The notes under the pieces were generated by a model that was not told the DNA's origin, made no database searches, and was given only the letters and a program-made list of their open reading frames with translations. 61,066 nucleotides of DNA from an uncultured Eubacteriales bacterium (GTDB taxonomy: Bacteria > Bacillota > Clostridia > Christensenellales > Aristaeellaceae). Location of the stretch: the NCBI GenBank assembly GCA_902789795.1, contig CADAPM010000011.1, positions 1 to 61,066 on the forward strand, read 5' to 3'. How positions within the stretch are numbered: the stretch's first letter is position 1; each line of letters opens with the position of its first letter. The position numbers and the translations under genes are program-made. This document shows positions 42,912-51,781 of this stretch, one piece after another.

Positions 42912-43934
42912 TTATTTGCGCTTGCGGCTGGCGGCCAGGTAGTGGCCCAGCTCGCTGAACTTCTCCATGGTCAGGCCGCAGCCGCGGGCGATGCACTCCT
43001 GGGGCTGGTCGGCTACCCGGCAGTTGATCTTGAGGGCGATGGACACCGCGTCGGCCAGGCCGTCCAGCAGGGCGCCGCCGCCGCTCAGCACGATGCCATT
43101 GTCGAAGATGTCCGCCGCCAGCTCCGCCGGGGTGCGCTCCAATACGGAGTGGATGACCTCGATCAGCTCCTGCAGCGGCTCTTCCATGGCTTCCAGCACC
43201 TCGTCGGAGGTGATGCGCAGGGTCTTGGGCAGGCCGCTGATCAGGTCGCGGCCGGTGATGTCCAGGTACAGGTCGTCGCGCCTTGGCATGACGGAGCCGA
43301 TGCGGATCTTGATCTCCTCCGCCGTGATCTCGCCGATCAGCAGGTTGTGCTTGCGGCGGATGTAGCGGGCGATGGCGTCGTCAAAGGAGTCCCCGCCCAG
43401 GGGCACGTTTTCGCTGACCACGGCGTTGCCCATGGAGAGGACGGCGATGTCGGTCAGGCTGCCGCCGATATCCACGATCATGGAGCCGTAGGCTTCGCCA
43501 ATGGGCAGGTCCGCGCCCAGGGCGGCGGCGATATTGCGGTTGATGATCTGGGTGCGGCGCGCGCCGGTCTCAAACAGGGAGCCGGACAGGGTGCGGCGCT
43601 CGGATTCGTTGAGGGTGGAGGGGACGCTCAGGACGATGTGCGGGCCGTTGATCAGGTGCTTGCCGTTGGCGGCAATGACGAAGCGGAGCAGCATCGCGCC
43701 GACCAGGTGCAGGTCCTTGCCCACCGAGCCGTTGCGCAGCACGCGCTTCACCTCGATGCTCCCCGGGGCGCGGCCAAGCATCCGGTGCGCCTCCTCGCCC
43801 AGGGCGATGATCGCGCCGGTATCGCGGTTTTGGGCCAGCACTGCCGGCTCCTTATAGATGATCCCGCGGCCGCGTCCGTAGATCAGGACGTTGGATGTGC
43901 CCAGGTCGATACCCAGGTCGGAAGAGTGACGCAT
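42912..43934 (-). CDS. MreB/Mbl-family rod-shape protein
   Basis: A 340-residue bacterial actin. It has phosphate 1 LGIDLGTSNVLIYGRGRG, IINRNIAAALGADLP, phosphate 2 MIVDIGGSLTDIAVLS, and the adenosine site GIVLSGGGALLDGL. It polymerises on the inner membrane face and guides cell-wall synthesis along the rod. No mreC or mreD follows, so it is probably the orphan Mbl/MreBH-type paralogue. AAAGGAG is 8 bases before the ATG. Confidence 0.93.
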   Translation of the reverse strand: MRHSSDLGIDLGTSNVLIYGRGRGIIYKEPAVLAQNRDTGAIIALGEEAHRMLGRAPGSIEVKRVLRNGSVGKDLHLVGAMLLRFVIAANGKHLINGPHIVLSVPSTLNESERRTLSGSLFETGARRTQIINRNIAAALGADLPIGEAYGSMIVDIGGSLTDIAVLSMGNAVVSENVPLGGDSFDDAIARYIRRKHNLLIGEITAEEIKIRIGSVMPRRDDLYLDITGRDLISGLPKTLRITSDEVLEAMEEPLQELIEVIHSVLERTPAELAADIFDNGIVLSGGGALLDGLADAVSIALKINCRVADQPQECIARGCGLTMEKFSELGHYLAASRKRK

Positions 43935-44118
43935 GAACCGTCTCCTTTACCTTGCCCGCGCTAAGAAATCCGCATTCGTCGGGCAGTTTTCGCGTGCCCC
44001 GCCCCGAAATGGGCTTTTCTGGGAACGCGTATCTTGTTTTATTCTGCAAAAAGCGGATAAATCCTTCTTTTTGCCCTTTCAGTGGGAACGATACCCCACT
44101 TTTTTGGTGTTTGGCGGA
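43935..44118. other. Gap between plsC and mreB-like genes
   Basis: No gene is seen. It contains AGTGGG/CCCACT (44090-44102), a possible weak end signal for plsC, and AT-rich sequence that should hold the mreB-like promoter. I could not fix hexamers with confidence. Confidence 0.4.
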
Positions 44119-44760
44119 TCAAACTTGCTTCCCGGCGCCACTATCGGCCAGAGCGAGGATGCCGGCGCGGATCCGTTCGTTCACCTTTTCCGCCGTTTCC
44201 GCGGACAGGCCCTCGGCGGCCAGGTCCGAAATGTCGATGGGCGGGCCGTAGGTGACGTGCACCGGGCGGAACAGCTTGCAGGGCCGGTCGATCAGCACGG
44301 GCAGCAGGGGCACCTTGGCGCGCAGCGCGATGAAGGCGCAGCCTGTTTCCATATGCTCGAGCAGGGTATCGGGGCAGCGGGTGCCCTCCGGGAAGATGCC
44401 CAGCACGTGGCCGTCGCGCACCACCTGCACGCATTCGCGCATGGCCTTCAGGTCGCTGTTGTGCCGGTCCACCACGATCATGTGCAGCTTGCCCAGGATC
44501 CACTCCCCGATCTTGGTCTTCACCAGCTCCTTCTTGCCCAGGAAACGCACCTCATACTTCAGGATGCCGGTGCCGATGATCAGCGGGTCGAGCCAGTGCT
44601 TATGGTTGGACACGAGGATGAAGGGCGCCTCCAGGTCCGCGTAGGCGCGGCCGGAATAGCGCACGGGGTAGATCGTGTGTCCCAGGAGCCAGGTGAATCC
44701 CCGCGCCATCGTGAACCAGAAGGTCCGCTTTTCCCGCTTGGATGCTTTCTTTTCAGACAT
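44119..44760 (-). CDS. plsC: 1-acyl-sn-glycerol-3-phosphate acyltransferase
   Basis: A 213-residue membrane-associated enzyme with acyltransferase motif I NHKHWLD (52-58), motif III IFPEGTRCPD and motif IV VPLLPVLID. It transfers an acyl chain to lysophosphatidate to form phosphatidate in phospholipid synthesis. The N-terminal hydrophobic stretch FTWLLGHTIYPV anchors it. The start overlaps the end of cmk by 8 bp, the cmk-plsC pairing common in Clostridia. Confidence 0.93.
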   Translation of the reverse strand: MSEKKASKREKRTFWFTMARGFTWLLGHTIYPVRYSGRAYADLEAPFILVSNHKHWLDPLIIGTGILKYEVRFLGKKELVKTKIGEWILGKLHMIVVDRHNSDLKAMRECVQVVRDGHVLGIFPEGTRCPDTLLEHMETGCAFIALRAKVPLLPVLIDRPCKLFRPVHVTYGPPIDISDLAAEGLSAETAEKVNERIRAGILALADSGAGKQV

Positions 44761-45469
44761 GGAGGGCCTCCTTCTGCATGGCAGTGCGGACCAGCGCCAA
44801 GATGGCGTCCACCGTCTCGTCGAAGCTCAGGTCAGAGCTGTCCACGACCACGGCGTCTTCGGCCTGGCGCAGGGGATCCGCCTCCCGGTGCATGTCCTGG
44901 TAGTCCCGGGCGTTCACGGCTTTGAGCACTTCCTCGAAGGTGTGCTCCTCGCCCTGCTCCCGGTACTGGAGCAGGCGGCGCTGGGCGCGGGCTTCCGCCG
45001 AGGCGGTCAGGTAAATCTTGACCGGCGCGTCCTTGAGCACTACGGTGCCGATATCCCGGCCGTCCATCAGCATGGGCGTGGATTCGGCCAGCTTCCGCTG
45101 GGCCGCCACAAGCTGCGCGCGCACGCCCGGGTGCTTGGAGACGGCGCTGGCCGCGTCGGAGACCTCCGGCGTGCGGATCAGGCCGGTCACATCTTCGCCG
45201 TTGAGCAGGGTCTGCTGGGCGCCGTCCGCGTAGCGCACGCTGATCTCCGCCTGGCTCACAGCGGCTTCGGAGGCCGCCTGGTCATGGGGGTCGAGGCCCA
45301 GGCGCTGCACGTACAGGCCGGCCGCGCGGTACATGGCGCCGGTATCCAGGTGCAGGATGCCCAGGCGGCGGGCGACCTCGTCGCTGATGGAGGATTTGCC
45401 CGCGCCCACCGGCCCGTCGATGGCGATCAGCAGGGGGCGGGGTTGGATGGAGGTATGTTCAGAGGACAT
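44753..45469 (-). CDS. cmk: Cytidylate kinase
   Basis: A 238-residue kinase that phosphorylates CMP and dCMP. It has P-loop IDGPVGAGKSS near residue 19, LDTGAMYRAAGLY, the insert region around QLVAAQRKLAE, MDGRDIGTVVL and NARDYQDMHREADPL. The start at 45469 has GGAGGAGACC upstream. A frame open to 45505 lacks an RBS. It is first in the operon with plsC and has a clear promoter at 45542-45570. Confidence 0.94.
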   Translation of the reverse strand: MSSEHTSIQPRPLLIAIDGPVGAGKSSISDEVARRLGILHLDTGAMYRAAGLYVQRLGLDPHDQAASEAAVSQAEISVRYADGAQQTLLNGEDVTGLIRTPEVSDAASAVSKHPGVRAQLVAAQRKLAESTPMLMDGRDIGTVVLKDAPVKIYLTASAEARAQRRLLQYREQGEEHTFEEVLKAVNARDYQDMHREADPLRQAEDAVVVDSSDLSFDETVDAILALVRTAMQKEALHV

Positions 45470-45541
45470 AGGGTCTCCTCCCTGTTTCAGTTTTTGACGG
45501 CTCACGGCCGCAATTTCCTTGGCGTTTCACCGTCTGTAACA

Positions 45542-45570
45542 ATTATAGCACGAATGCGCCGCTTATACAA
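45542..45570 (-). promoter_or_regulatory. Promoter of cmk-plsC
   Basis: Minus strand: TTGTAT (45565-45570), 17 bases, TATAAT (45542-45547). Confidence 0.8.
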
Positions 45571-45586
45571 TATTTCACCCGTTTCA

Positions 45587-45615
45587 TTGAAAAACGCGGC
45601 ATTGCGTGGTAGGAT
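45587..45615 (+). promoter_or_regulatory. Probable promoter of LysR gene
   Basis: TTGAAA (45587-45592), 17 bases, TAGGAT (45610-45615). It is divergent from cmk. Confidence 0.5.
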
Positions 45616-45646
45616 AATCATATAGAAAAATCGTCGTACAGCGAAA

Positions 45647-45663
45647 GGGCCCGTCACGGGCCC
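45647..45663. promoter_or_regulatory. 17-bp perfect palindrome before LysR gene
   Basis: GGGCCCGT, C, ACGGGCCC lies between promoter and RBS. It could be an autoregulatory site or an RNA hairpin close to the start codon. Confidence 0.5.
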
Positions 45664-45679
45664 AAGGGGAGGGACAAGG

Positions 45680-46576
45680 GTGGATCTGCAGCAATTGCGC
45701 TTTCTGGTCACTGTCAGCAAGACGCTGAATTTCTCCAAGGCGGCGGAGGAACTGTACATCTCCCAGCCCACCCTGTCCCACCAGATCCGCAGGCTGGAGG
45801 ATGAATTGGGCGTCCGCCTCCTGGAGCGCTCCACCCGGAATGTGGAACTGACCGCCGTGGGGCGGCAGTGCGTGAACCTGGCGGAGCAGATCGTGGAACT
45901 GTCGGACCAGATCATCCAGGTCACCCAGGATGAGAGCCGGCGCTTCGCCAAGCGGCTGAACATCGGCGTGCTGGCGGTCTATCCCCAGCTGAACATCAGC
46001 TCCGTGATTACGGAGTTCACGGCCCTGCACCTGAACGAGACCATCAACATCCGCTTTGACTGGAGCGCGAAGCTGATGGAGCGCCTGCTGCAGAAAAAAA
46101 CGGACGTGATCATCTCCAATGTGGATATCGACGGGCTGGAAAACGCGGTCCGGGAGCAGCTGGAGATCCACCCCTTCATCGCCGACTGCCTGTACCTGAT
46201 CGTCAGCGAGAACAATCCGCTGGCCGCTCAGGAGACGGTCACCCTGGAGCAGGTGCTCGGCCAGCGCCTGTTCATGCCCGGCCGCACCAGCAGCGCCAAC
46301 ATGTTCCTGGTCAAGGCCGTCACGTCCGCGGGCTACCAGCTGCCGGACTTCGTGGAGTGCCAGAGCATCATGAACGCCTTCAACTTTGTGAGCACCGGCA
46401 GCGGCGCTTCCGTGCTGAGCGGCCATGTGTCGGAATCCTACATGCGGCCCGGCATGAAAAAGTTGAGGATCGTGCCCGAGATCGCCACCTATACGGCGGT
46501 CATCACCCGGAAGGAGCTCTTGAAGCGCCCGCTGGTCAATGAGTTCATCCGCTTTTTCCTGGAACGTCAGGAATAA
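45680..46576 (+). CDS. LysR family transcriptional regulator
   Basis: A 298-residue regulator with the N-terminal winged helix-turn-helix MDLQQLRFLVTVSKTLNFSK, AAEELYISQPTLSHQIRRLE and an effector-binding domain (residues 90-295) with LNISSVITEF and a C-terminal GSGASVLSG loop. It stands just upstream of the TAXI-TRAP importer on the same strand and probably controls it in response to the imported organic acid. GTG start with GGGAGGG upstream. A terminator follows, so it is transcribed separately from the importer. Confidence 0.92.
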   Translation: MDLQQLRFLVTVSKTLNFSKAAEELYISQPTLSHQIRRLEDELGVRLLERSTRNVELTAVGRQCVNLAEQIVELSDQIIQVTQDESRRFAKRLNIGVLAVYPQLNISSVITEFTALHLNETINIRFDWSAKLMERLLQKKTDVIISNVDIDGLENAVREQLEIHPFIADCLYLIVSENNPLAAQETVTLEQVLGQRLFMPGRTSSANMFLVKAVTSAGYQLPDFVECQSIMNAFNFVSTGSGASVLSGHVSESYMRPGMKKLRIVPEIATYTAVITRKELLKRPLVNEFIRFFLERQE

Positions 46577-46590
46577 GCTTCTGTGATTTA

Positions 46591-46628
46591 CCGATCGGGA
46601 AGATAAATGCCCGATCGGTTATTTATTT
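46591..46628 (+). terminator. Terminator of LysR gene
   Basis: CCGATCGGG and CCCGATCGG around a 10-base loop, followed by TTATTTATTT. Confidence 0.85.
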
Positions 46629-46660
46629 AGAAGTTAAATAAAATTATAATAAATCCGTAT

Positions 46661-46689
46661 TTCACAAATCCTCATTGGGTTGGTATAAT
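46661..46689 (+). promoter_or_regulatory. Promoter of TAXI-TRAP operon
   Basis: TTCACA (46661-46666), 17 bases, TATAAT (46684-46689). Confidence 0.82.
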
Positions 46690-46757
46690 GCAATCGTCAA
46701 AAGGGAAGAGCGTTCCCGCAGCTTTACAAACATCGTTACCAGAAAGGAAGGAATCCC

Positions 46758-47726
46758 ATGAAAAAGATCATTGCTGTCGCACTGACCCTGATCATGTGCC
46801 TGGGCGCCGTTTCCGCTATGGCCGCGACCAAGTACATCACCATCGGCACCGCCGGTACCGCCGGCGCGCTGTATCCCATGGGCATCGCCATGGCCCAGAC
46901 CATCACCGACCATGTGGAAGGCATGTCTGCCACCGGCGAAGCGACCGCCGCTTCCATCCAGAACCTGCGCGACCTGCACGAAGGCAACAGCGAGCTGGGC
47001 ATCAGCCAGTCCGAAGTCGCCTACTACGCCTACAACGGCCAGATGGACTACGAAGGCAACGCCTTCACCGACATCCGCGCCCTGTACTCCACCATCTACA
47101 ACTACCTGCAGGTGTTCGTGGCCGCTGACAGCGATATCAACAGCATCGCGGACCTGAAGGGCAAGACCGTGAGCATGGGCTCTGCCGGCTCCGGCGGCGA
47201 AATGGCTGCCCGCGCCCTGCTGAGCGCCTATGACCTCGACTACACCACCGTGAACGCCCAGTTCATGGGCGAGAGCGACGGCGCCTCCGCCCTGAAGGAC
47301 GGCAAGATCGACGCCATGATCGCCACCCACCCGCTGGCCTCCGCCGCCCTGACCGAGCTGACCACCTCCATGAACGTGAAGATGATCGAGATCCCCGCCG
47401 GCGACAAGTTCTATGAGGTCTATCCGCTGTACACCCCCTATGTGGTCCCGGTCGGCACCTACAACGGCGTGGACGTCGAAGTGACCACCCCCCGTTCCCG
47501 CATCATCATGTGCACCTCCACCAACTCCGGCCTGACCGACGATGACATCTACAACATCGTGAAGGCCGTGTGGGAAAACCGCGACGAGTGGGCCGGCTCT
47601 GCCAAGTCCGTTGAAAAGCAGGCCGTCATCGAGCACGTGCTCGAGGAGATCGCCATCCCGCTGCATCCCGGCGCTATCCGCTACTTCGAGGAGATCGGCA
47701 TCACCGTTCCTGAGAACCTGAAGTAA
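46758..47726 (+). CDS. TRAP transporter solute-binding protein, TAXI family
   Basis: A 322-residue exported protein with a signal peptide MKKIIAVALTLIMCLGAVSA, cut after AMA. The mature part starts KYITIGTAGTAGALYPMGIAMA, the TAXI family hallmark, and continues SELGISQSEVAYYAYNG and VSMGSAGSGGEMAARALL. It binds an organic acid or amino acid for the TRAP permease encoded next. The single Cys in the signal is preceded by LIM, not a lipobox, so a soluble form is expected. The gap to the permease gene has a strong attenuator-like hairpin, which would keep the binding protein in excess. Confidence 0.93.
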   Translation: MKKIIAVALTLIMCLGAVSAMAATKYITIGTAGTAGALYPMGIAMAQTITDHVEGMSATGEATAASIQNLRDLHEGNSELGISQSEVAYYAYNGQMDYEGNAFTDIRALYSTIYNYLQVFVAADSDINSIADLKGKTVSMGSAGSGGEMAARALLSAYDLDYTTVNAQFMGESDGASALKDGKIDAMIATHPLASAALTELTTSMNVKMIEIPAGDKFYEVYPLYTPYVVPVGTYNGVDVEVTTPRSRIIMCTSTNSGLTDDDIYNIVKAVWENRDEWAGSAKSVEKQAVIEHVLEEIAIPLHPGAIRYFEEIGITVPENLK

Positions 47727-47741
47727 TCTGTCACAACCGGA

Positions 47742-47793
47742 CTGCCGGAAAGCGTCCGTTACCAACAGCGAGCACTTTCCGGCAGGTTTTTTA
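47742..47793 (+). terminator. Attenuator-type hairpin between TAXI and TRAP permease genes
   Basis: CTGCCGGAAAG (47742-47752) pairs with CTTTCCGGCAG (47775-47785), then GTTTTTT. It probably allows partial read-through into the permease gene. Confidence 0.85.
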
Positions 47794-47823
47794 TACCCAA
47801 AACGGCTGTAAGGAGGCCTTACA

Positions 47824-49653
47824 ATGCAAGCAACCCCGGCTAAACCGCAGAAAAGCGGCGCGGCGAAGATCATCAGCTGGGTCCTGGCGGGCCTGTGCAT
47901 CCTGGTTTCGCTGTTCCACATCTTTGTGGCCGTCAATTCTTCCATTTCCGTGGTGCAGCAGCGCGTCATCCACGTGATGGCGATCCTGCTGGTGTACTTC
48001 CTGACCAACATGGACAAGCTGATCGCCAAGTCCAAATGGCGCACGATCGTCAACGGCGTGCTCTTTATCCTGGCCGTCGTGCTGGCGGTGTACTTTATCA
48101 AGGGCAATACCCTGTCCGCCCTGTCCCAGCGCGGCGTGCGCGGCATCACCCAGACGGATATGGTCTTCGGCATCATCCTGATCGTCACCATCCTGTTCGT
48201 GGGCTGGCGGTCCGTGGGCCCGGCGCTGACCATCCTGTCCCTGATCTTCCTGGCCTACGCCTACTTTGGTCGCTCCATGCCGGATATGATCGCGCACAAG
48301 GGCTACTCCGTCAAAAAGATCACCGACTACGTGGCCTGGACCAGCGAGTCCATCTTCGGCAGCTGCATCGGCGCCAGCGCCTCCTTCGTCGCCCTGTACA
48401 TCATCTTCGGCGAGCTGCTCAACTCCTTCGGCGCGGGTCAGTTCTTCATTGACATCGCCTACGCCCTGACCGGAAAGATGAAGGGCGGCCCCGCGGAAGC
48501 CAGCGTCGTGTCCTCCGCGCTGATGGGCTCCATCAACGGCTCAGCGGTGGCGAACGTGGTCACCACCGGCACCTTCACCATCCCGCTGATGAAGAAGGTG
48601 GGCTACTCGCCCGAATTCGCCGGCGCGGTCGAGGCCGTGGCCTCCACCGGCGGCCAGATCCTGCCGCCTGTCATGGGCGCCGCCGCCTTCGTCATGGCGG
48701 ACCTGACCGGCATCCCTTACTCCACCATCATCATCGCGGCCATCGTGCCCGGCCTGCTCTACTACCTGAGCCTGGGCATCGCCGTTTACCTGCAGGCCTG
48801 CAAGAAGGGCCTGGACAGCGAGGAAGCCGGCCGCCTGCCCGTGGTCAAGGAAGTGCTCAAAAAGGGCTGGTACCACGCGATCCCCATCGTGGTGCTGATC
48901 GTGGCCCTGCTCGGCTTCGGCCTGAGCCCCAACACCTCCGCCATCTATGCCATGGCCTGCCTGCTGGTGATCGGCATCATCAACAGCCTGCGCAAGGAAA
49001 AGCGCCTGCCCATCAAGGAGATCGGTGAAGCGCTGGTCTCCGCGGCCAAGACCACGGTGCCCGTCGCCATCGCCTGCGCCTGCGCCGGCATCGTCATCGG
49101 CATCGTCAGCATGACCGGCATCGGCGTCAAGTTCACCACCATCGTCTTCCGTGTGTCCGGCGGCAACCTGTTCGCCATGCTGCTGATGATCATGCTGGCC
49201 TGCATCATCATGGGCATGGGCCTGCCCTCCACGGCGGCCTACATCATCGCGGCCTCCATCGGCGCCCCGCCCGTCGCCATGTCCGCCTATGCTGCCGCAG
49301 GTCTGGCCAAGAGCAGCACGGGCAAGACCGGACTGCTGGCCTTCATGCTGGGCCTTGCGGGCTTCGTGATCCCCTTCTTCTACGCCTACCGTCCGGCGCT
49401 GCTGCTGGTGGACGCCCCCGCGGGCGAGGCGATCTGGTGCGTCATCGTGGCCACCGTCGCGACCATCAACATGTCCGTGGCCGTCATCGGCTACCTGAAA
49501 AAGAACCTGAACCCGGTCATCCGTATTGTGCTCGGCGTAGCCGCCTTCCTGCTGGTGCTGCCCCTGACCTGGGGCGACGTCGCCGGCCTCGCCATCAGCG
49601 CCGCCATCTACGCCTACTGCTTCTTTGGAAATAAACTGACTGCAAAACAGTAA
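47824..49653 (+). CDS. TRAP transporter fused permease (4TM/12TM type)
   Basis: A 609-residue membrane protein. The first about 130 residues are a four-segment DctQ-like part. The rest is a DctM-like large permease with EASVVSSALMGSINGSAVANVVTTG, GAVEAVASTGGQILPPVMGAAAFVMAD and IMGMGLPSTAAYI. The fused form is normal for TAXI-type importers. It moves the bound solute inward with Na+ or H+. RBS AAGGAGG. The damaged aroA follows after 14 bp. Confidence 0.93.
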   Translation: MQATPAKPQKSGAAKIISWVLAGLCILVSLFHIFVAVNSSISVVQQRVIHVMAILLVYFLTNMDKLIAKSKWRTIVNGVLFILAVVLAVYFIKGNTLSALSQRGVRGITQTDMVFGIILIVTILFVGWRSVGPALTILSLIFLAYAYFGRSMPDMIAHKGYSVKKITDYVAWTSESIFGSCIGASASFVALYIIFGELLNSFGAGQFFIDIAYALTGKMKGGPAEASVVSSALMGSINGSAVANVVTTGTFTIPLMKKVGYSPEFAGAVEAVASTGGQILPPVMGAAAFVMADLTGIPYSTIIIAAIVPGLLYYLSLGIAVYLQACKKGLDSEEAGRLPVVKEVLKKGWYHAIPIVVLIVALLGFGLSPNTSAIYAMACLLVIGIINSLRKEKRLPIKEIGEALVSAAKTTVPVAIACACAGIVIGIVSMTGIGVKFTTIVFRVSGGNLFAMLLMIMLACIIMGMGLPSTAAYIIAASIGAPPVAMSAYAAAGLAKSSTGKTGLLAFMLGLAGFVIPFFYAYRPALLLVDAPAGEAIWCVIVATVATINMSVAVIGYLKKNLNPVIRIVLGVAAFLLVLPLTWGDVAGLAISAAIYAYCFFGNKLTAKQ

Positions 49654-49667
49654 CTGGAGGTAACACC

Positions 49668-50914
49668 ATGTATTATTTAGTCCATCCCACCACTTCCCTC
49701 GAAGGCGTCGTCAAGGTTCCCGGCTCCAAGTCCCAGACTGCCCGCGGCCTGATCCTGGGCACTCTGGCCAAGGGCGTGACCCGCGTGCAGCACCCCATGC
49801 TGAACTGTGACAACTATGACATCGCCGAATGCTGCCGCCTGTTGGGCGCAGACGTGGATACCTCCAACGATGAAGAGTGGGTCATCACCTCTCCCGGCCT
49901 GGAAGGCCTGCACGTGCCCGCCAACGTGCTGAACGTGGGCAACTCCGGCACCGGCTTCTACTTCATCACCACCCTGGCCGGCATGCTGAAGGGCAAGAGC
50001 GTCGTGACCGGCGACTACCAGATCTGCTACCGCCCCATCAAGCCCCTGCTGGACGCCATGCGCGAGATGGGCGCCAAGTGCACCTCCACCCGGGACAATG
50101 ACCTGGCGCCCCTGATGATCGAAGGCCCGCTGGAAGGCGGCCACACCGTGCACCTGGGCGGCAAGAACGTGCAGTGGGGCATCGGCCTGATGGTCTGCTG
50201 CCCGGCCCTGGACGGCGACACCACCATCATCTATGACACCACCCTGGGCGAGCGGCCCTATGCCAACCTGACCATGGACTGGATGAAGGCCGCCGGCGTC
50301 CACCTGATCAACAACAACTACGAGAGCTTCGTGATCCCCGGCAACCAGCAGTACCATCCCTTCACCAAGAAGACCGCGGCTGACTGGTGCTCCGCCAGCT
50401 ATCCCATGGTTGCCGCCGCCATCATGAAGGAAAAGAAGACCATCCGCCTGGACGGCCTGGACATCAACGACTTCATGGGCGAGCGCCACTATGTGGACTG
50501 GATCAACGAGATGGGCGGCAAGGTGACCGTGGTGGACGAAGGCCGCGCGCGGTGCCTGCGCTGTCTGTCCTGGGCGCGTACTGCACCTCCGGCAAAATGC
50601 GGCTGTACAATATCGCCGCCTGCCGCATGAAGGAGACCGACCGCGCCAAGTCCATCGCCTGCGAGCTGCGCAAGATGGGCGCGAAGATCGAAGAGGGCGA
50701 GGATGACATGATCATCTATCCCTCCAAGCTGCACGGCGCGTCCCTGGATGGCCATCATGACCACCGCATCGTCATGGCGTCTGCCTGCGCTGCCCTGGCC
50801 GCCGAAGGCGACAGCTTCATCTGCGACGCGGAGAGCGTCAACGTGTCCTTCCCGCGCTTCTTCGAGGAAATGCGGAACATCAAGGCGACCATCGAGCGCC
50901 TGTCTGAAAAGTAA
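49668..50914 (+). pseudogene. aroA: 3-phosphoshikimate 1-carboxyvinyltransferase (EPSP synthase) homologue, frameshifted
   Basis: Two overlapping frames carry one EPSP synthase. Frame one (from 49668) has PGSKSQTARGLILGTLA, GNSGTGFYFITTLAG, YRPIKPLLDAMREMGAK and up to about KVTVVDEG; left alone it stops at 50630. Frame two continues VPALSVLGAYCTSGKMRLYNIAACRMKETDRAKSI to 50914. The join lies near 50541-50552 in a GC-repeat. The segment that normally contains D.n..PD before VPAL, about 20 residues with the catalytic Asp, is missing, so an internal out-of-frame deletion fits better than a one-base error. The usual Ser-Ser-Gln of the shikimate site reads Asn-Val-Gln. It is the last gene of the TRAP operon and probably inactive if the sequence is right. 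Confidence 0.8.
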
Positions 50915-50927
50915 TAACCAGAACAAC

Positions 50928-50959
50928 AAGGAGCAGAGCGCAGCGCCCTGCTCCTTTTT
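50928..50959 (+). terminator. Terminator of TAXI-TRAP-aroA operon
   Basis: AAGGAGCAG pairs with CTGCTCCTT around an 11-base loop, then TTTT. Confidence 0.9.
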
Positions 50960-50983
50960 GCTGTCCCGGCGGAAAGGATTGTC

Positions 50984-51012
50984 TTGCTCCTGTCCCGGGT
51001 TGATGTTATAAT
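50984..51012 (+). promoter_or_regulatory. Probable promoter of rluB-mnmM genes
   Basis: TTGCTC (50984-50989), 17 bases, TATAAT (51007-51012). Confidence 0.65.
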
Positions 51013-51070
51013 CAGACAAGAGGCCCGGTGAGACCGCTGCGGCTTCATCGGCACTGAGGAGGACATACCA

Positions 51071-51781
51071 TTGAGGTTACAGAAATATCTGGCGGAATGC
51101 GGCGTCGCCAGCCGCAGGCATGCGGAAGAGATGATCCGCGCCGGGCGCGTGACCGTGAACGGCACGACCGTCACGGAAATGGGCACCCAGGTGGAGGAAG
51201 GCGACAAGGTGATGGTGGACGGCAGGGCCGTGCGCCAGGAGAGCACCAAACGCTACATCATGTATCATAAGCCCGCCGGCGAGGTCACCACGGCCTCCGA
51301 TCCGGAAGGGCGCAAGACTGTGCTGGACCATTTCGCCAACCTGAAGCAGCGCCTCTATCCCGTGGGCCGGCTGGACTACGACAGCGAGGGTCTGCTGCTT
51401 TTGACCAACGACGGCGAGCTGACCAACCGGCTGCTGCACCCGCGCAACGAGGTGGATAAGACCTATGTGGCCCGGGTGGGCGGCACCGTGACCCGCGAGC
51501 AGGTGAAGACCCTGAGCGGCGGCGTGGTGCTGGACGAGCGCCGCACCTCTCCCGCCCGGGTGCGCGTCACCAAGCAGGAGGCGGAATACTGCTATGTGAC
51601 CGTCACGATCCATGAGGGCCGCAACCGCCAGGTGCGCCGCATGTTCGAGGAGGTCGGCCTGCAGGTGCTGGCCCTCAAGCGCGTGGGCTTCGGCCCCCTG
51701 ACCCTGGGCGAGCTCAAGCGCGGCCAGTGGCGGGACCTGACGCCGGAGGAAGTGGCAAAGCTGAGGGACCTCGATGCCTGA
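51071..51781 (+). CDS. rRNA pseudouridine synthase (RluB/RsuA family)
   Basis: A 236-residue enzyme with an S4 RNA-binding domain at the N-terminus (RLQKYLAECGVASRRHAEEMI) and a catalytic domain with GRLDYDSEGLLLLTNDGEL, whose first Asp is the nucleophile. HEGRNRQVRRMFEEVG is the family's last motif. It converts a uridine in large or small subunit rRNA to pseudouridine; RluB-type is more likely than RsuA from the S4 domain and length. TTG start at 51071 with AGGAGG about 9 bases upstream. It overlaps the methyltransferase gene by 8 bp. Confidence 0.92.
   Translation: MRLQKYLAECGVASRRHAEEMIRAGRVTVNGTTVTEMGTQVEEGDKVMVDGRAVRQESTKRYIMYHKPAGEVTTASDPEGRKTVLDHFANLKQRLYPVGRLDYDSEGLLLLTNDGELTNRLLHPRNEVDKTYVARVGGTVTREQVKTLSGGVVLDERRTSPARVRVTKQEAEYCYVTVTIHEGRNRQVRRMFEEVGLQVLALKRVGFGPLTLGELKRGQWRDLTPEEVAKLRDLDA

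Noticed and set aside
46621-46660. Riboswitch in the TAXI-TRAP leader
   Set aside because: The AT-rich sequence is explained by the LysR terminator and the promoter; no conserved aptamer core was seen.
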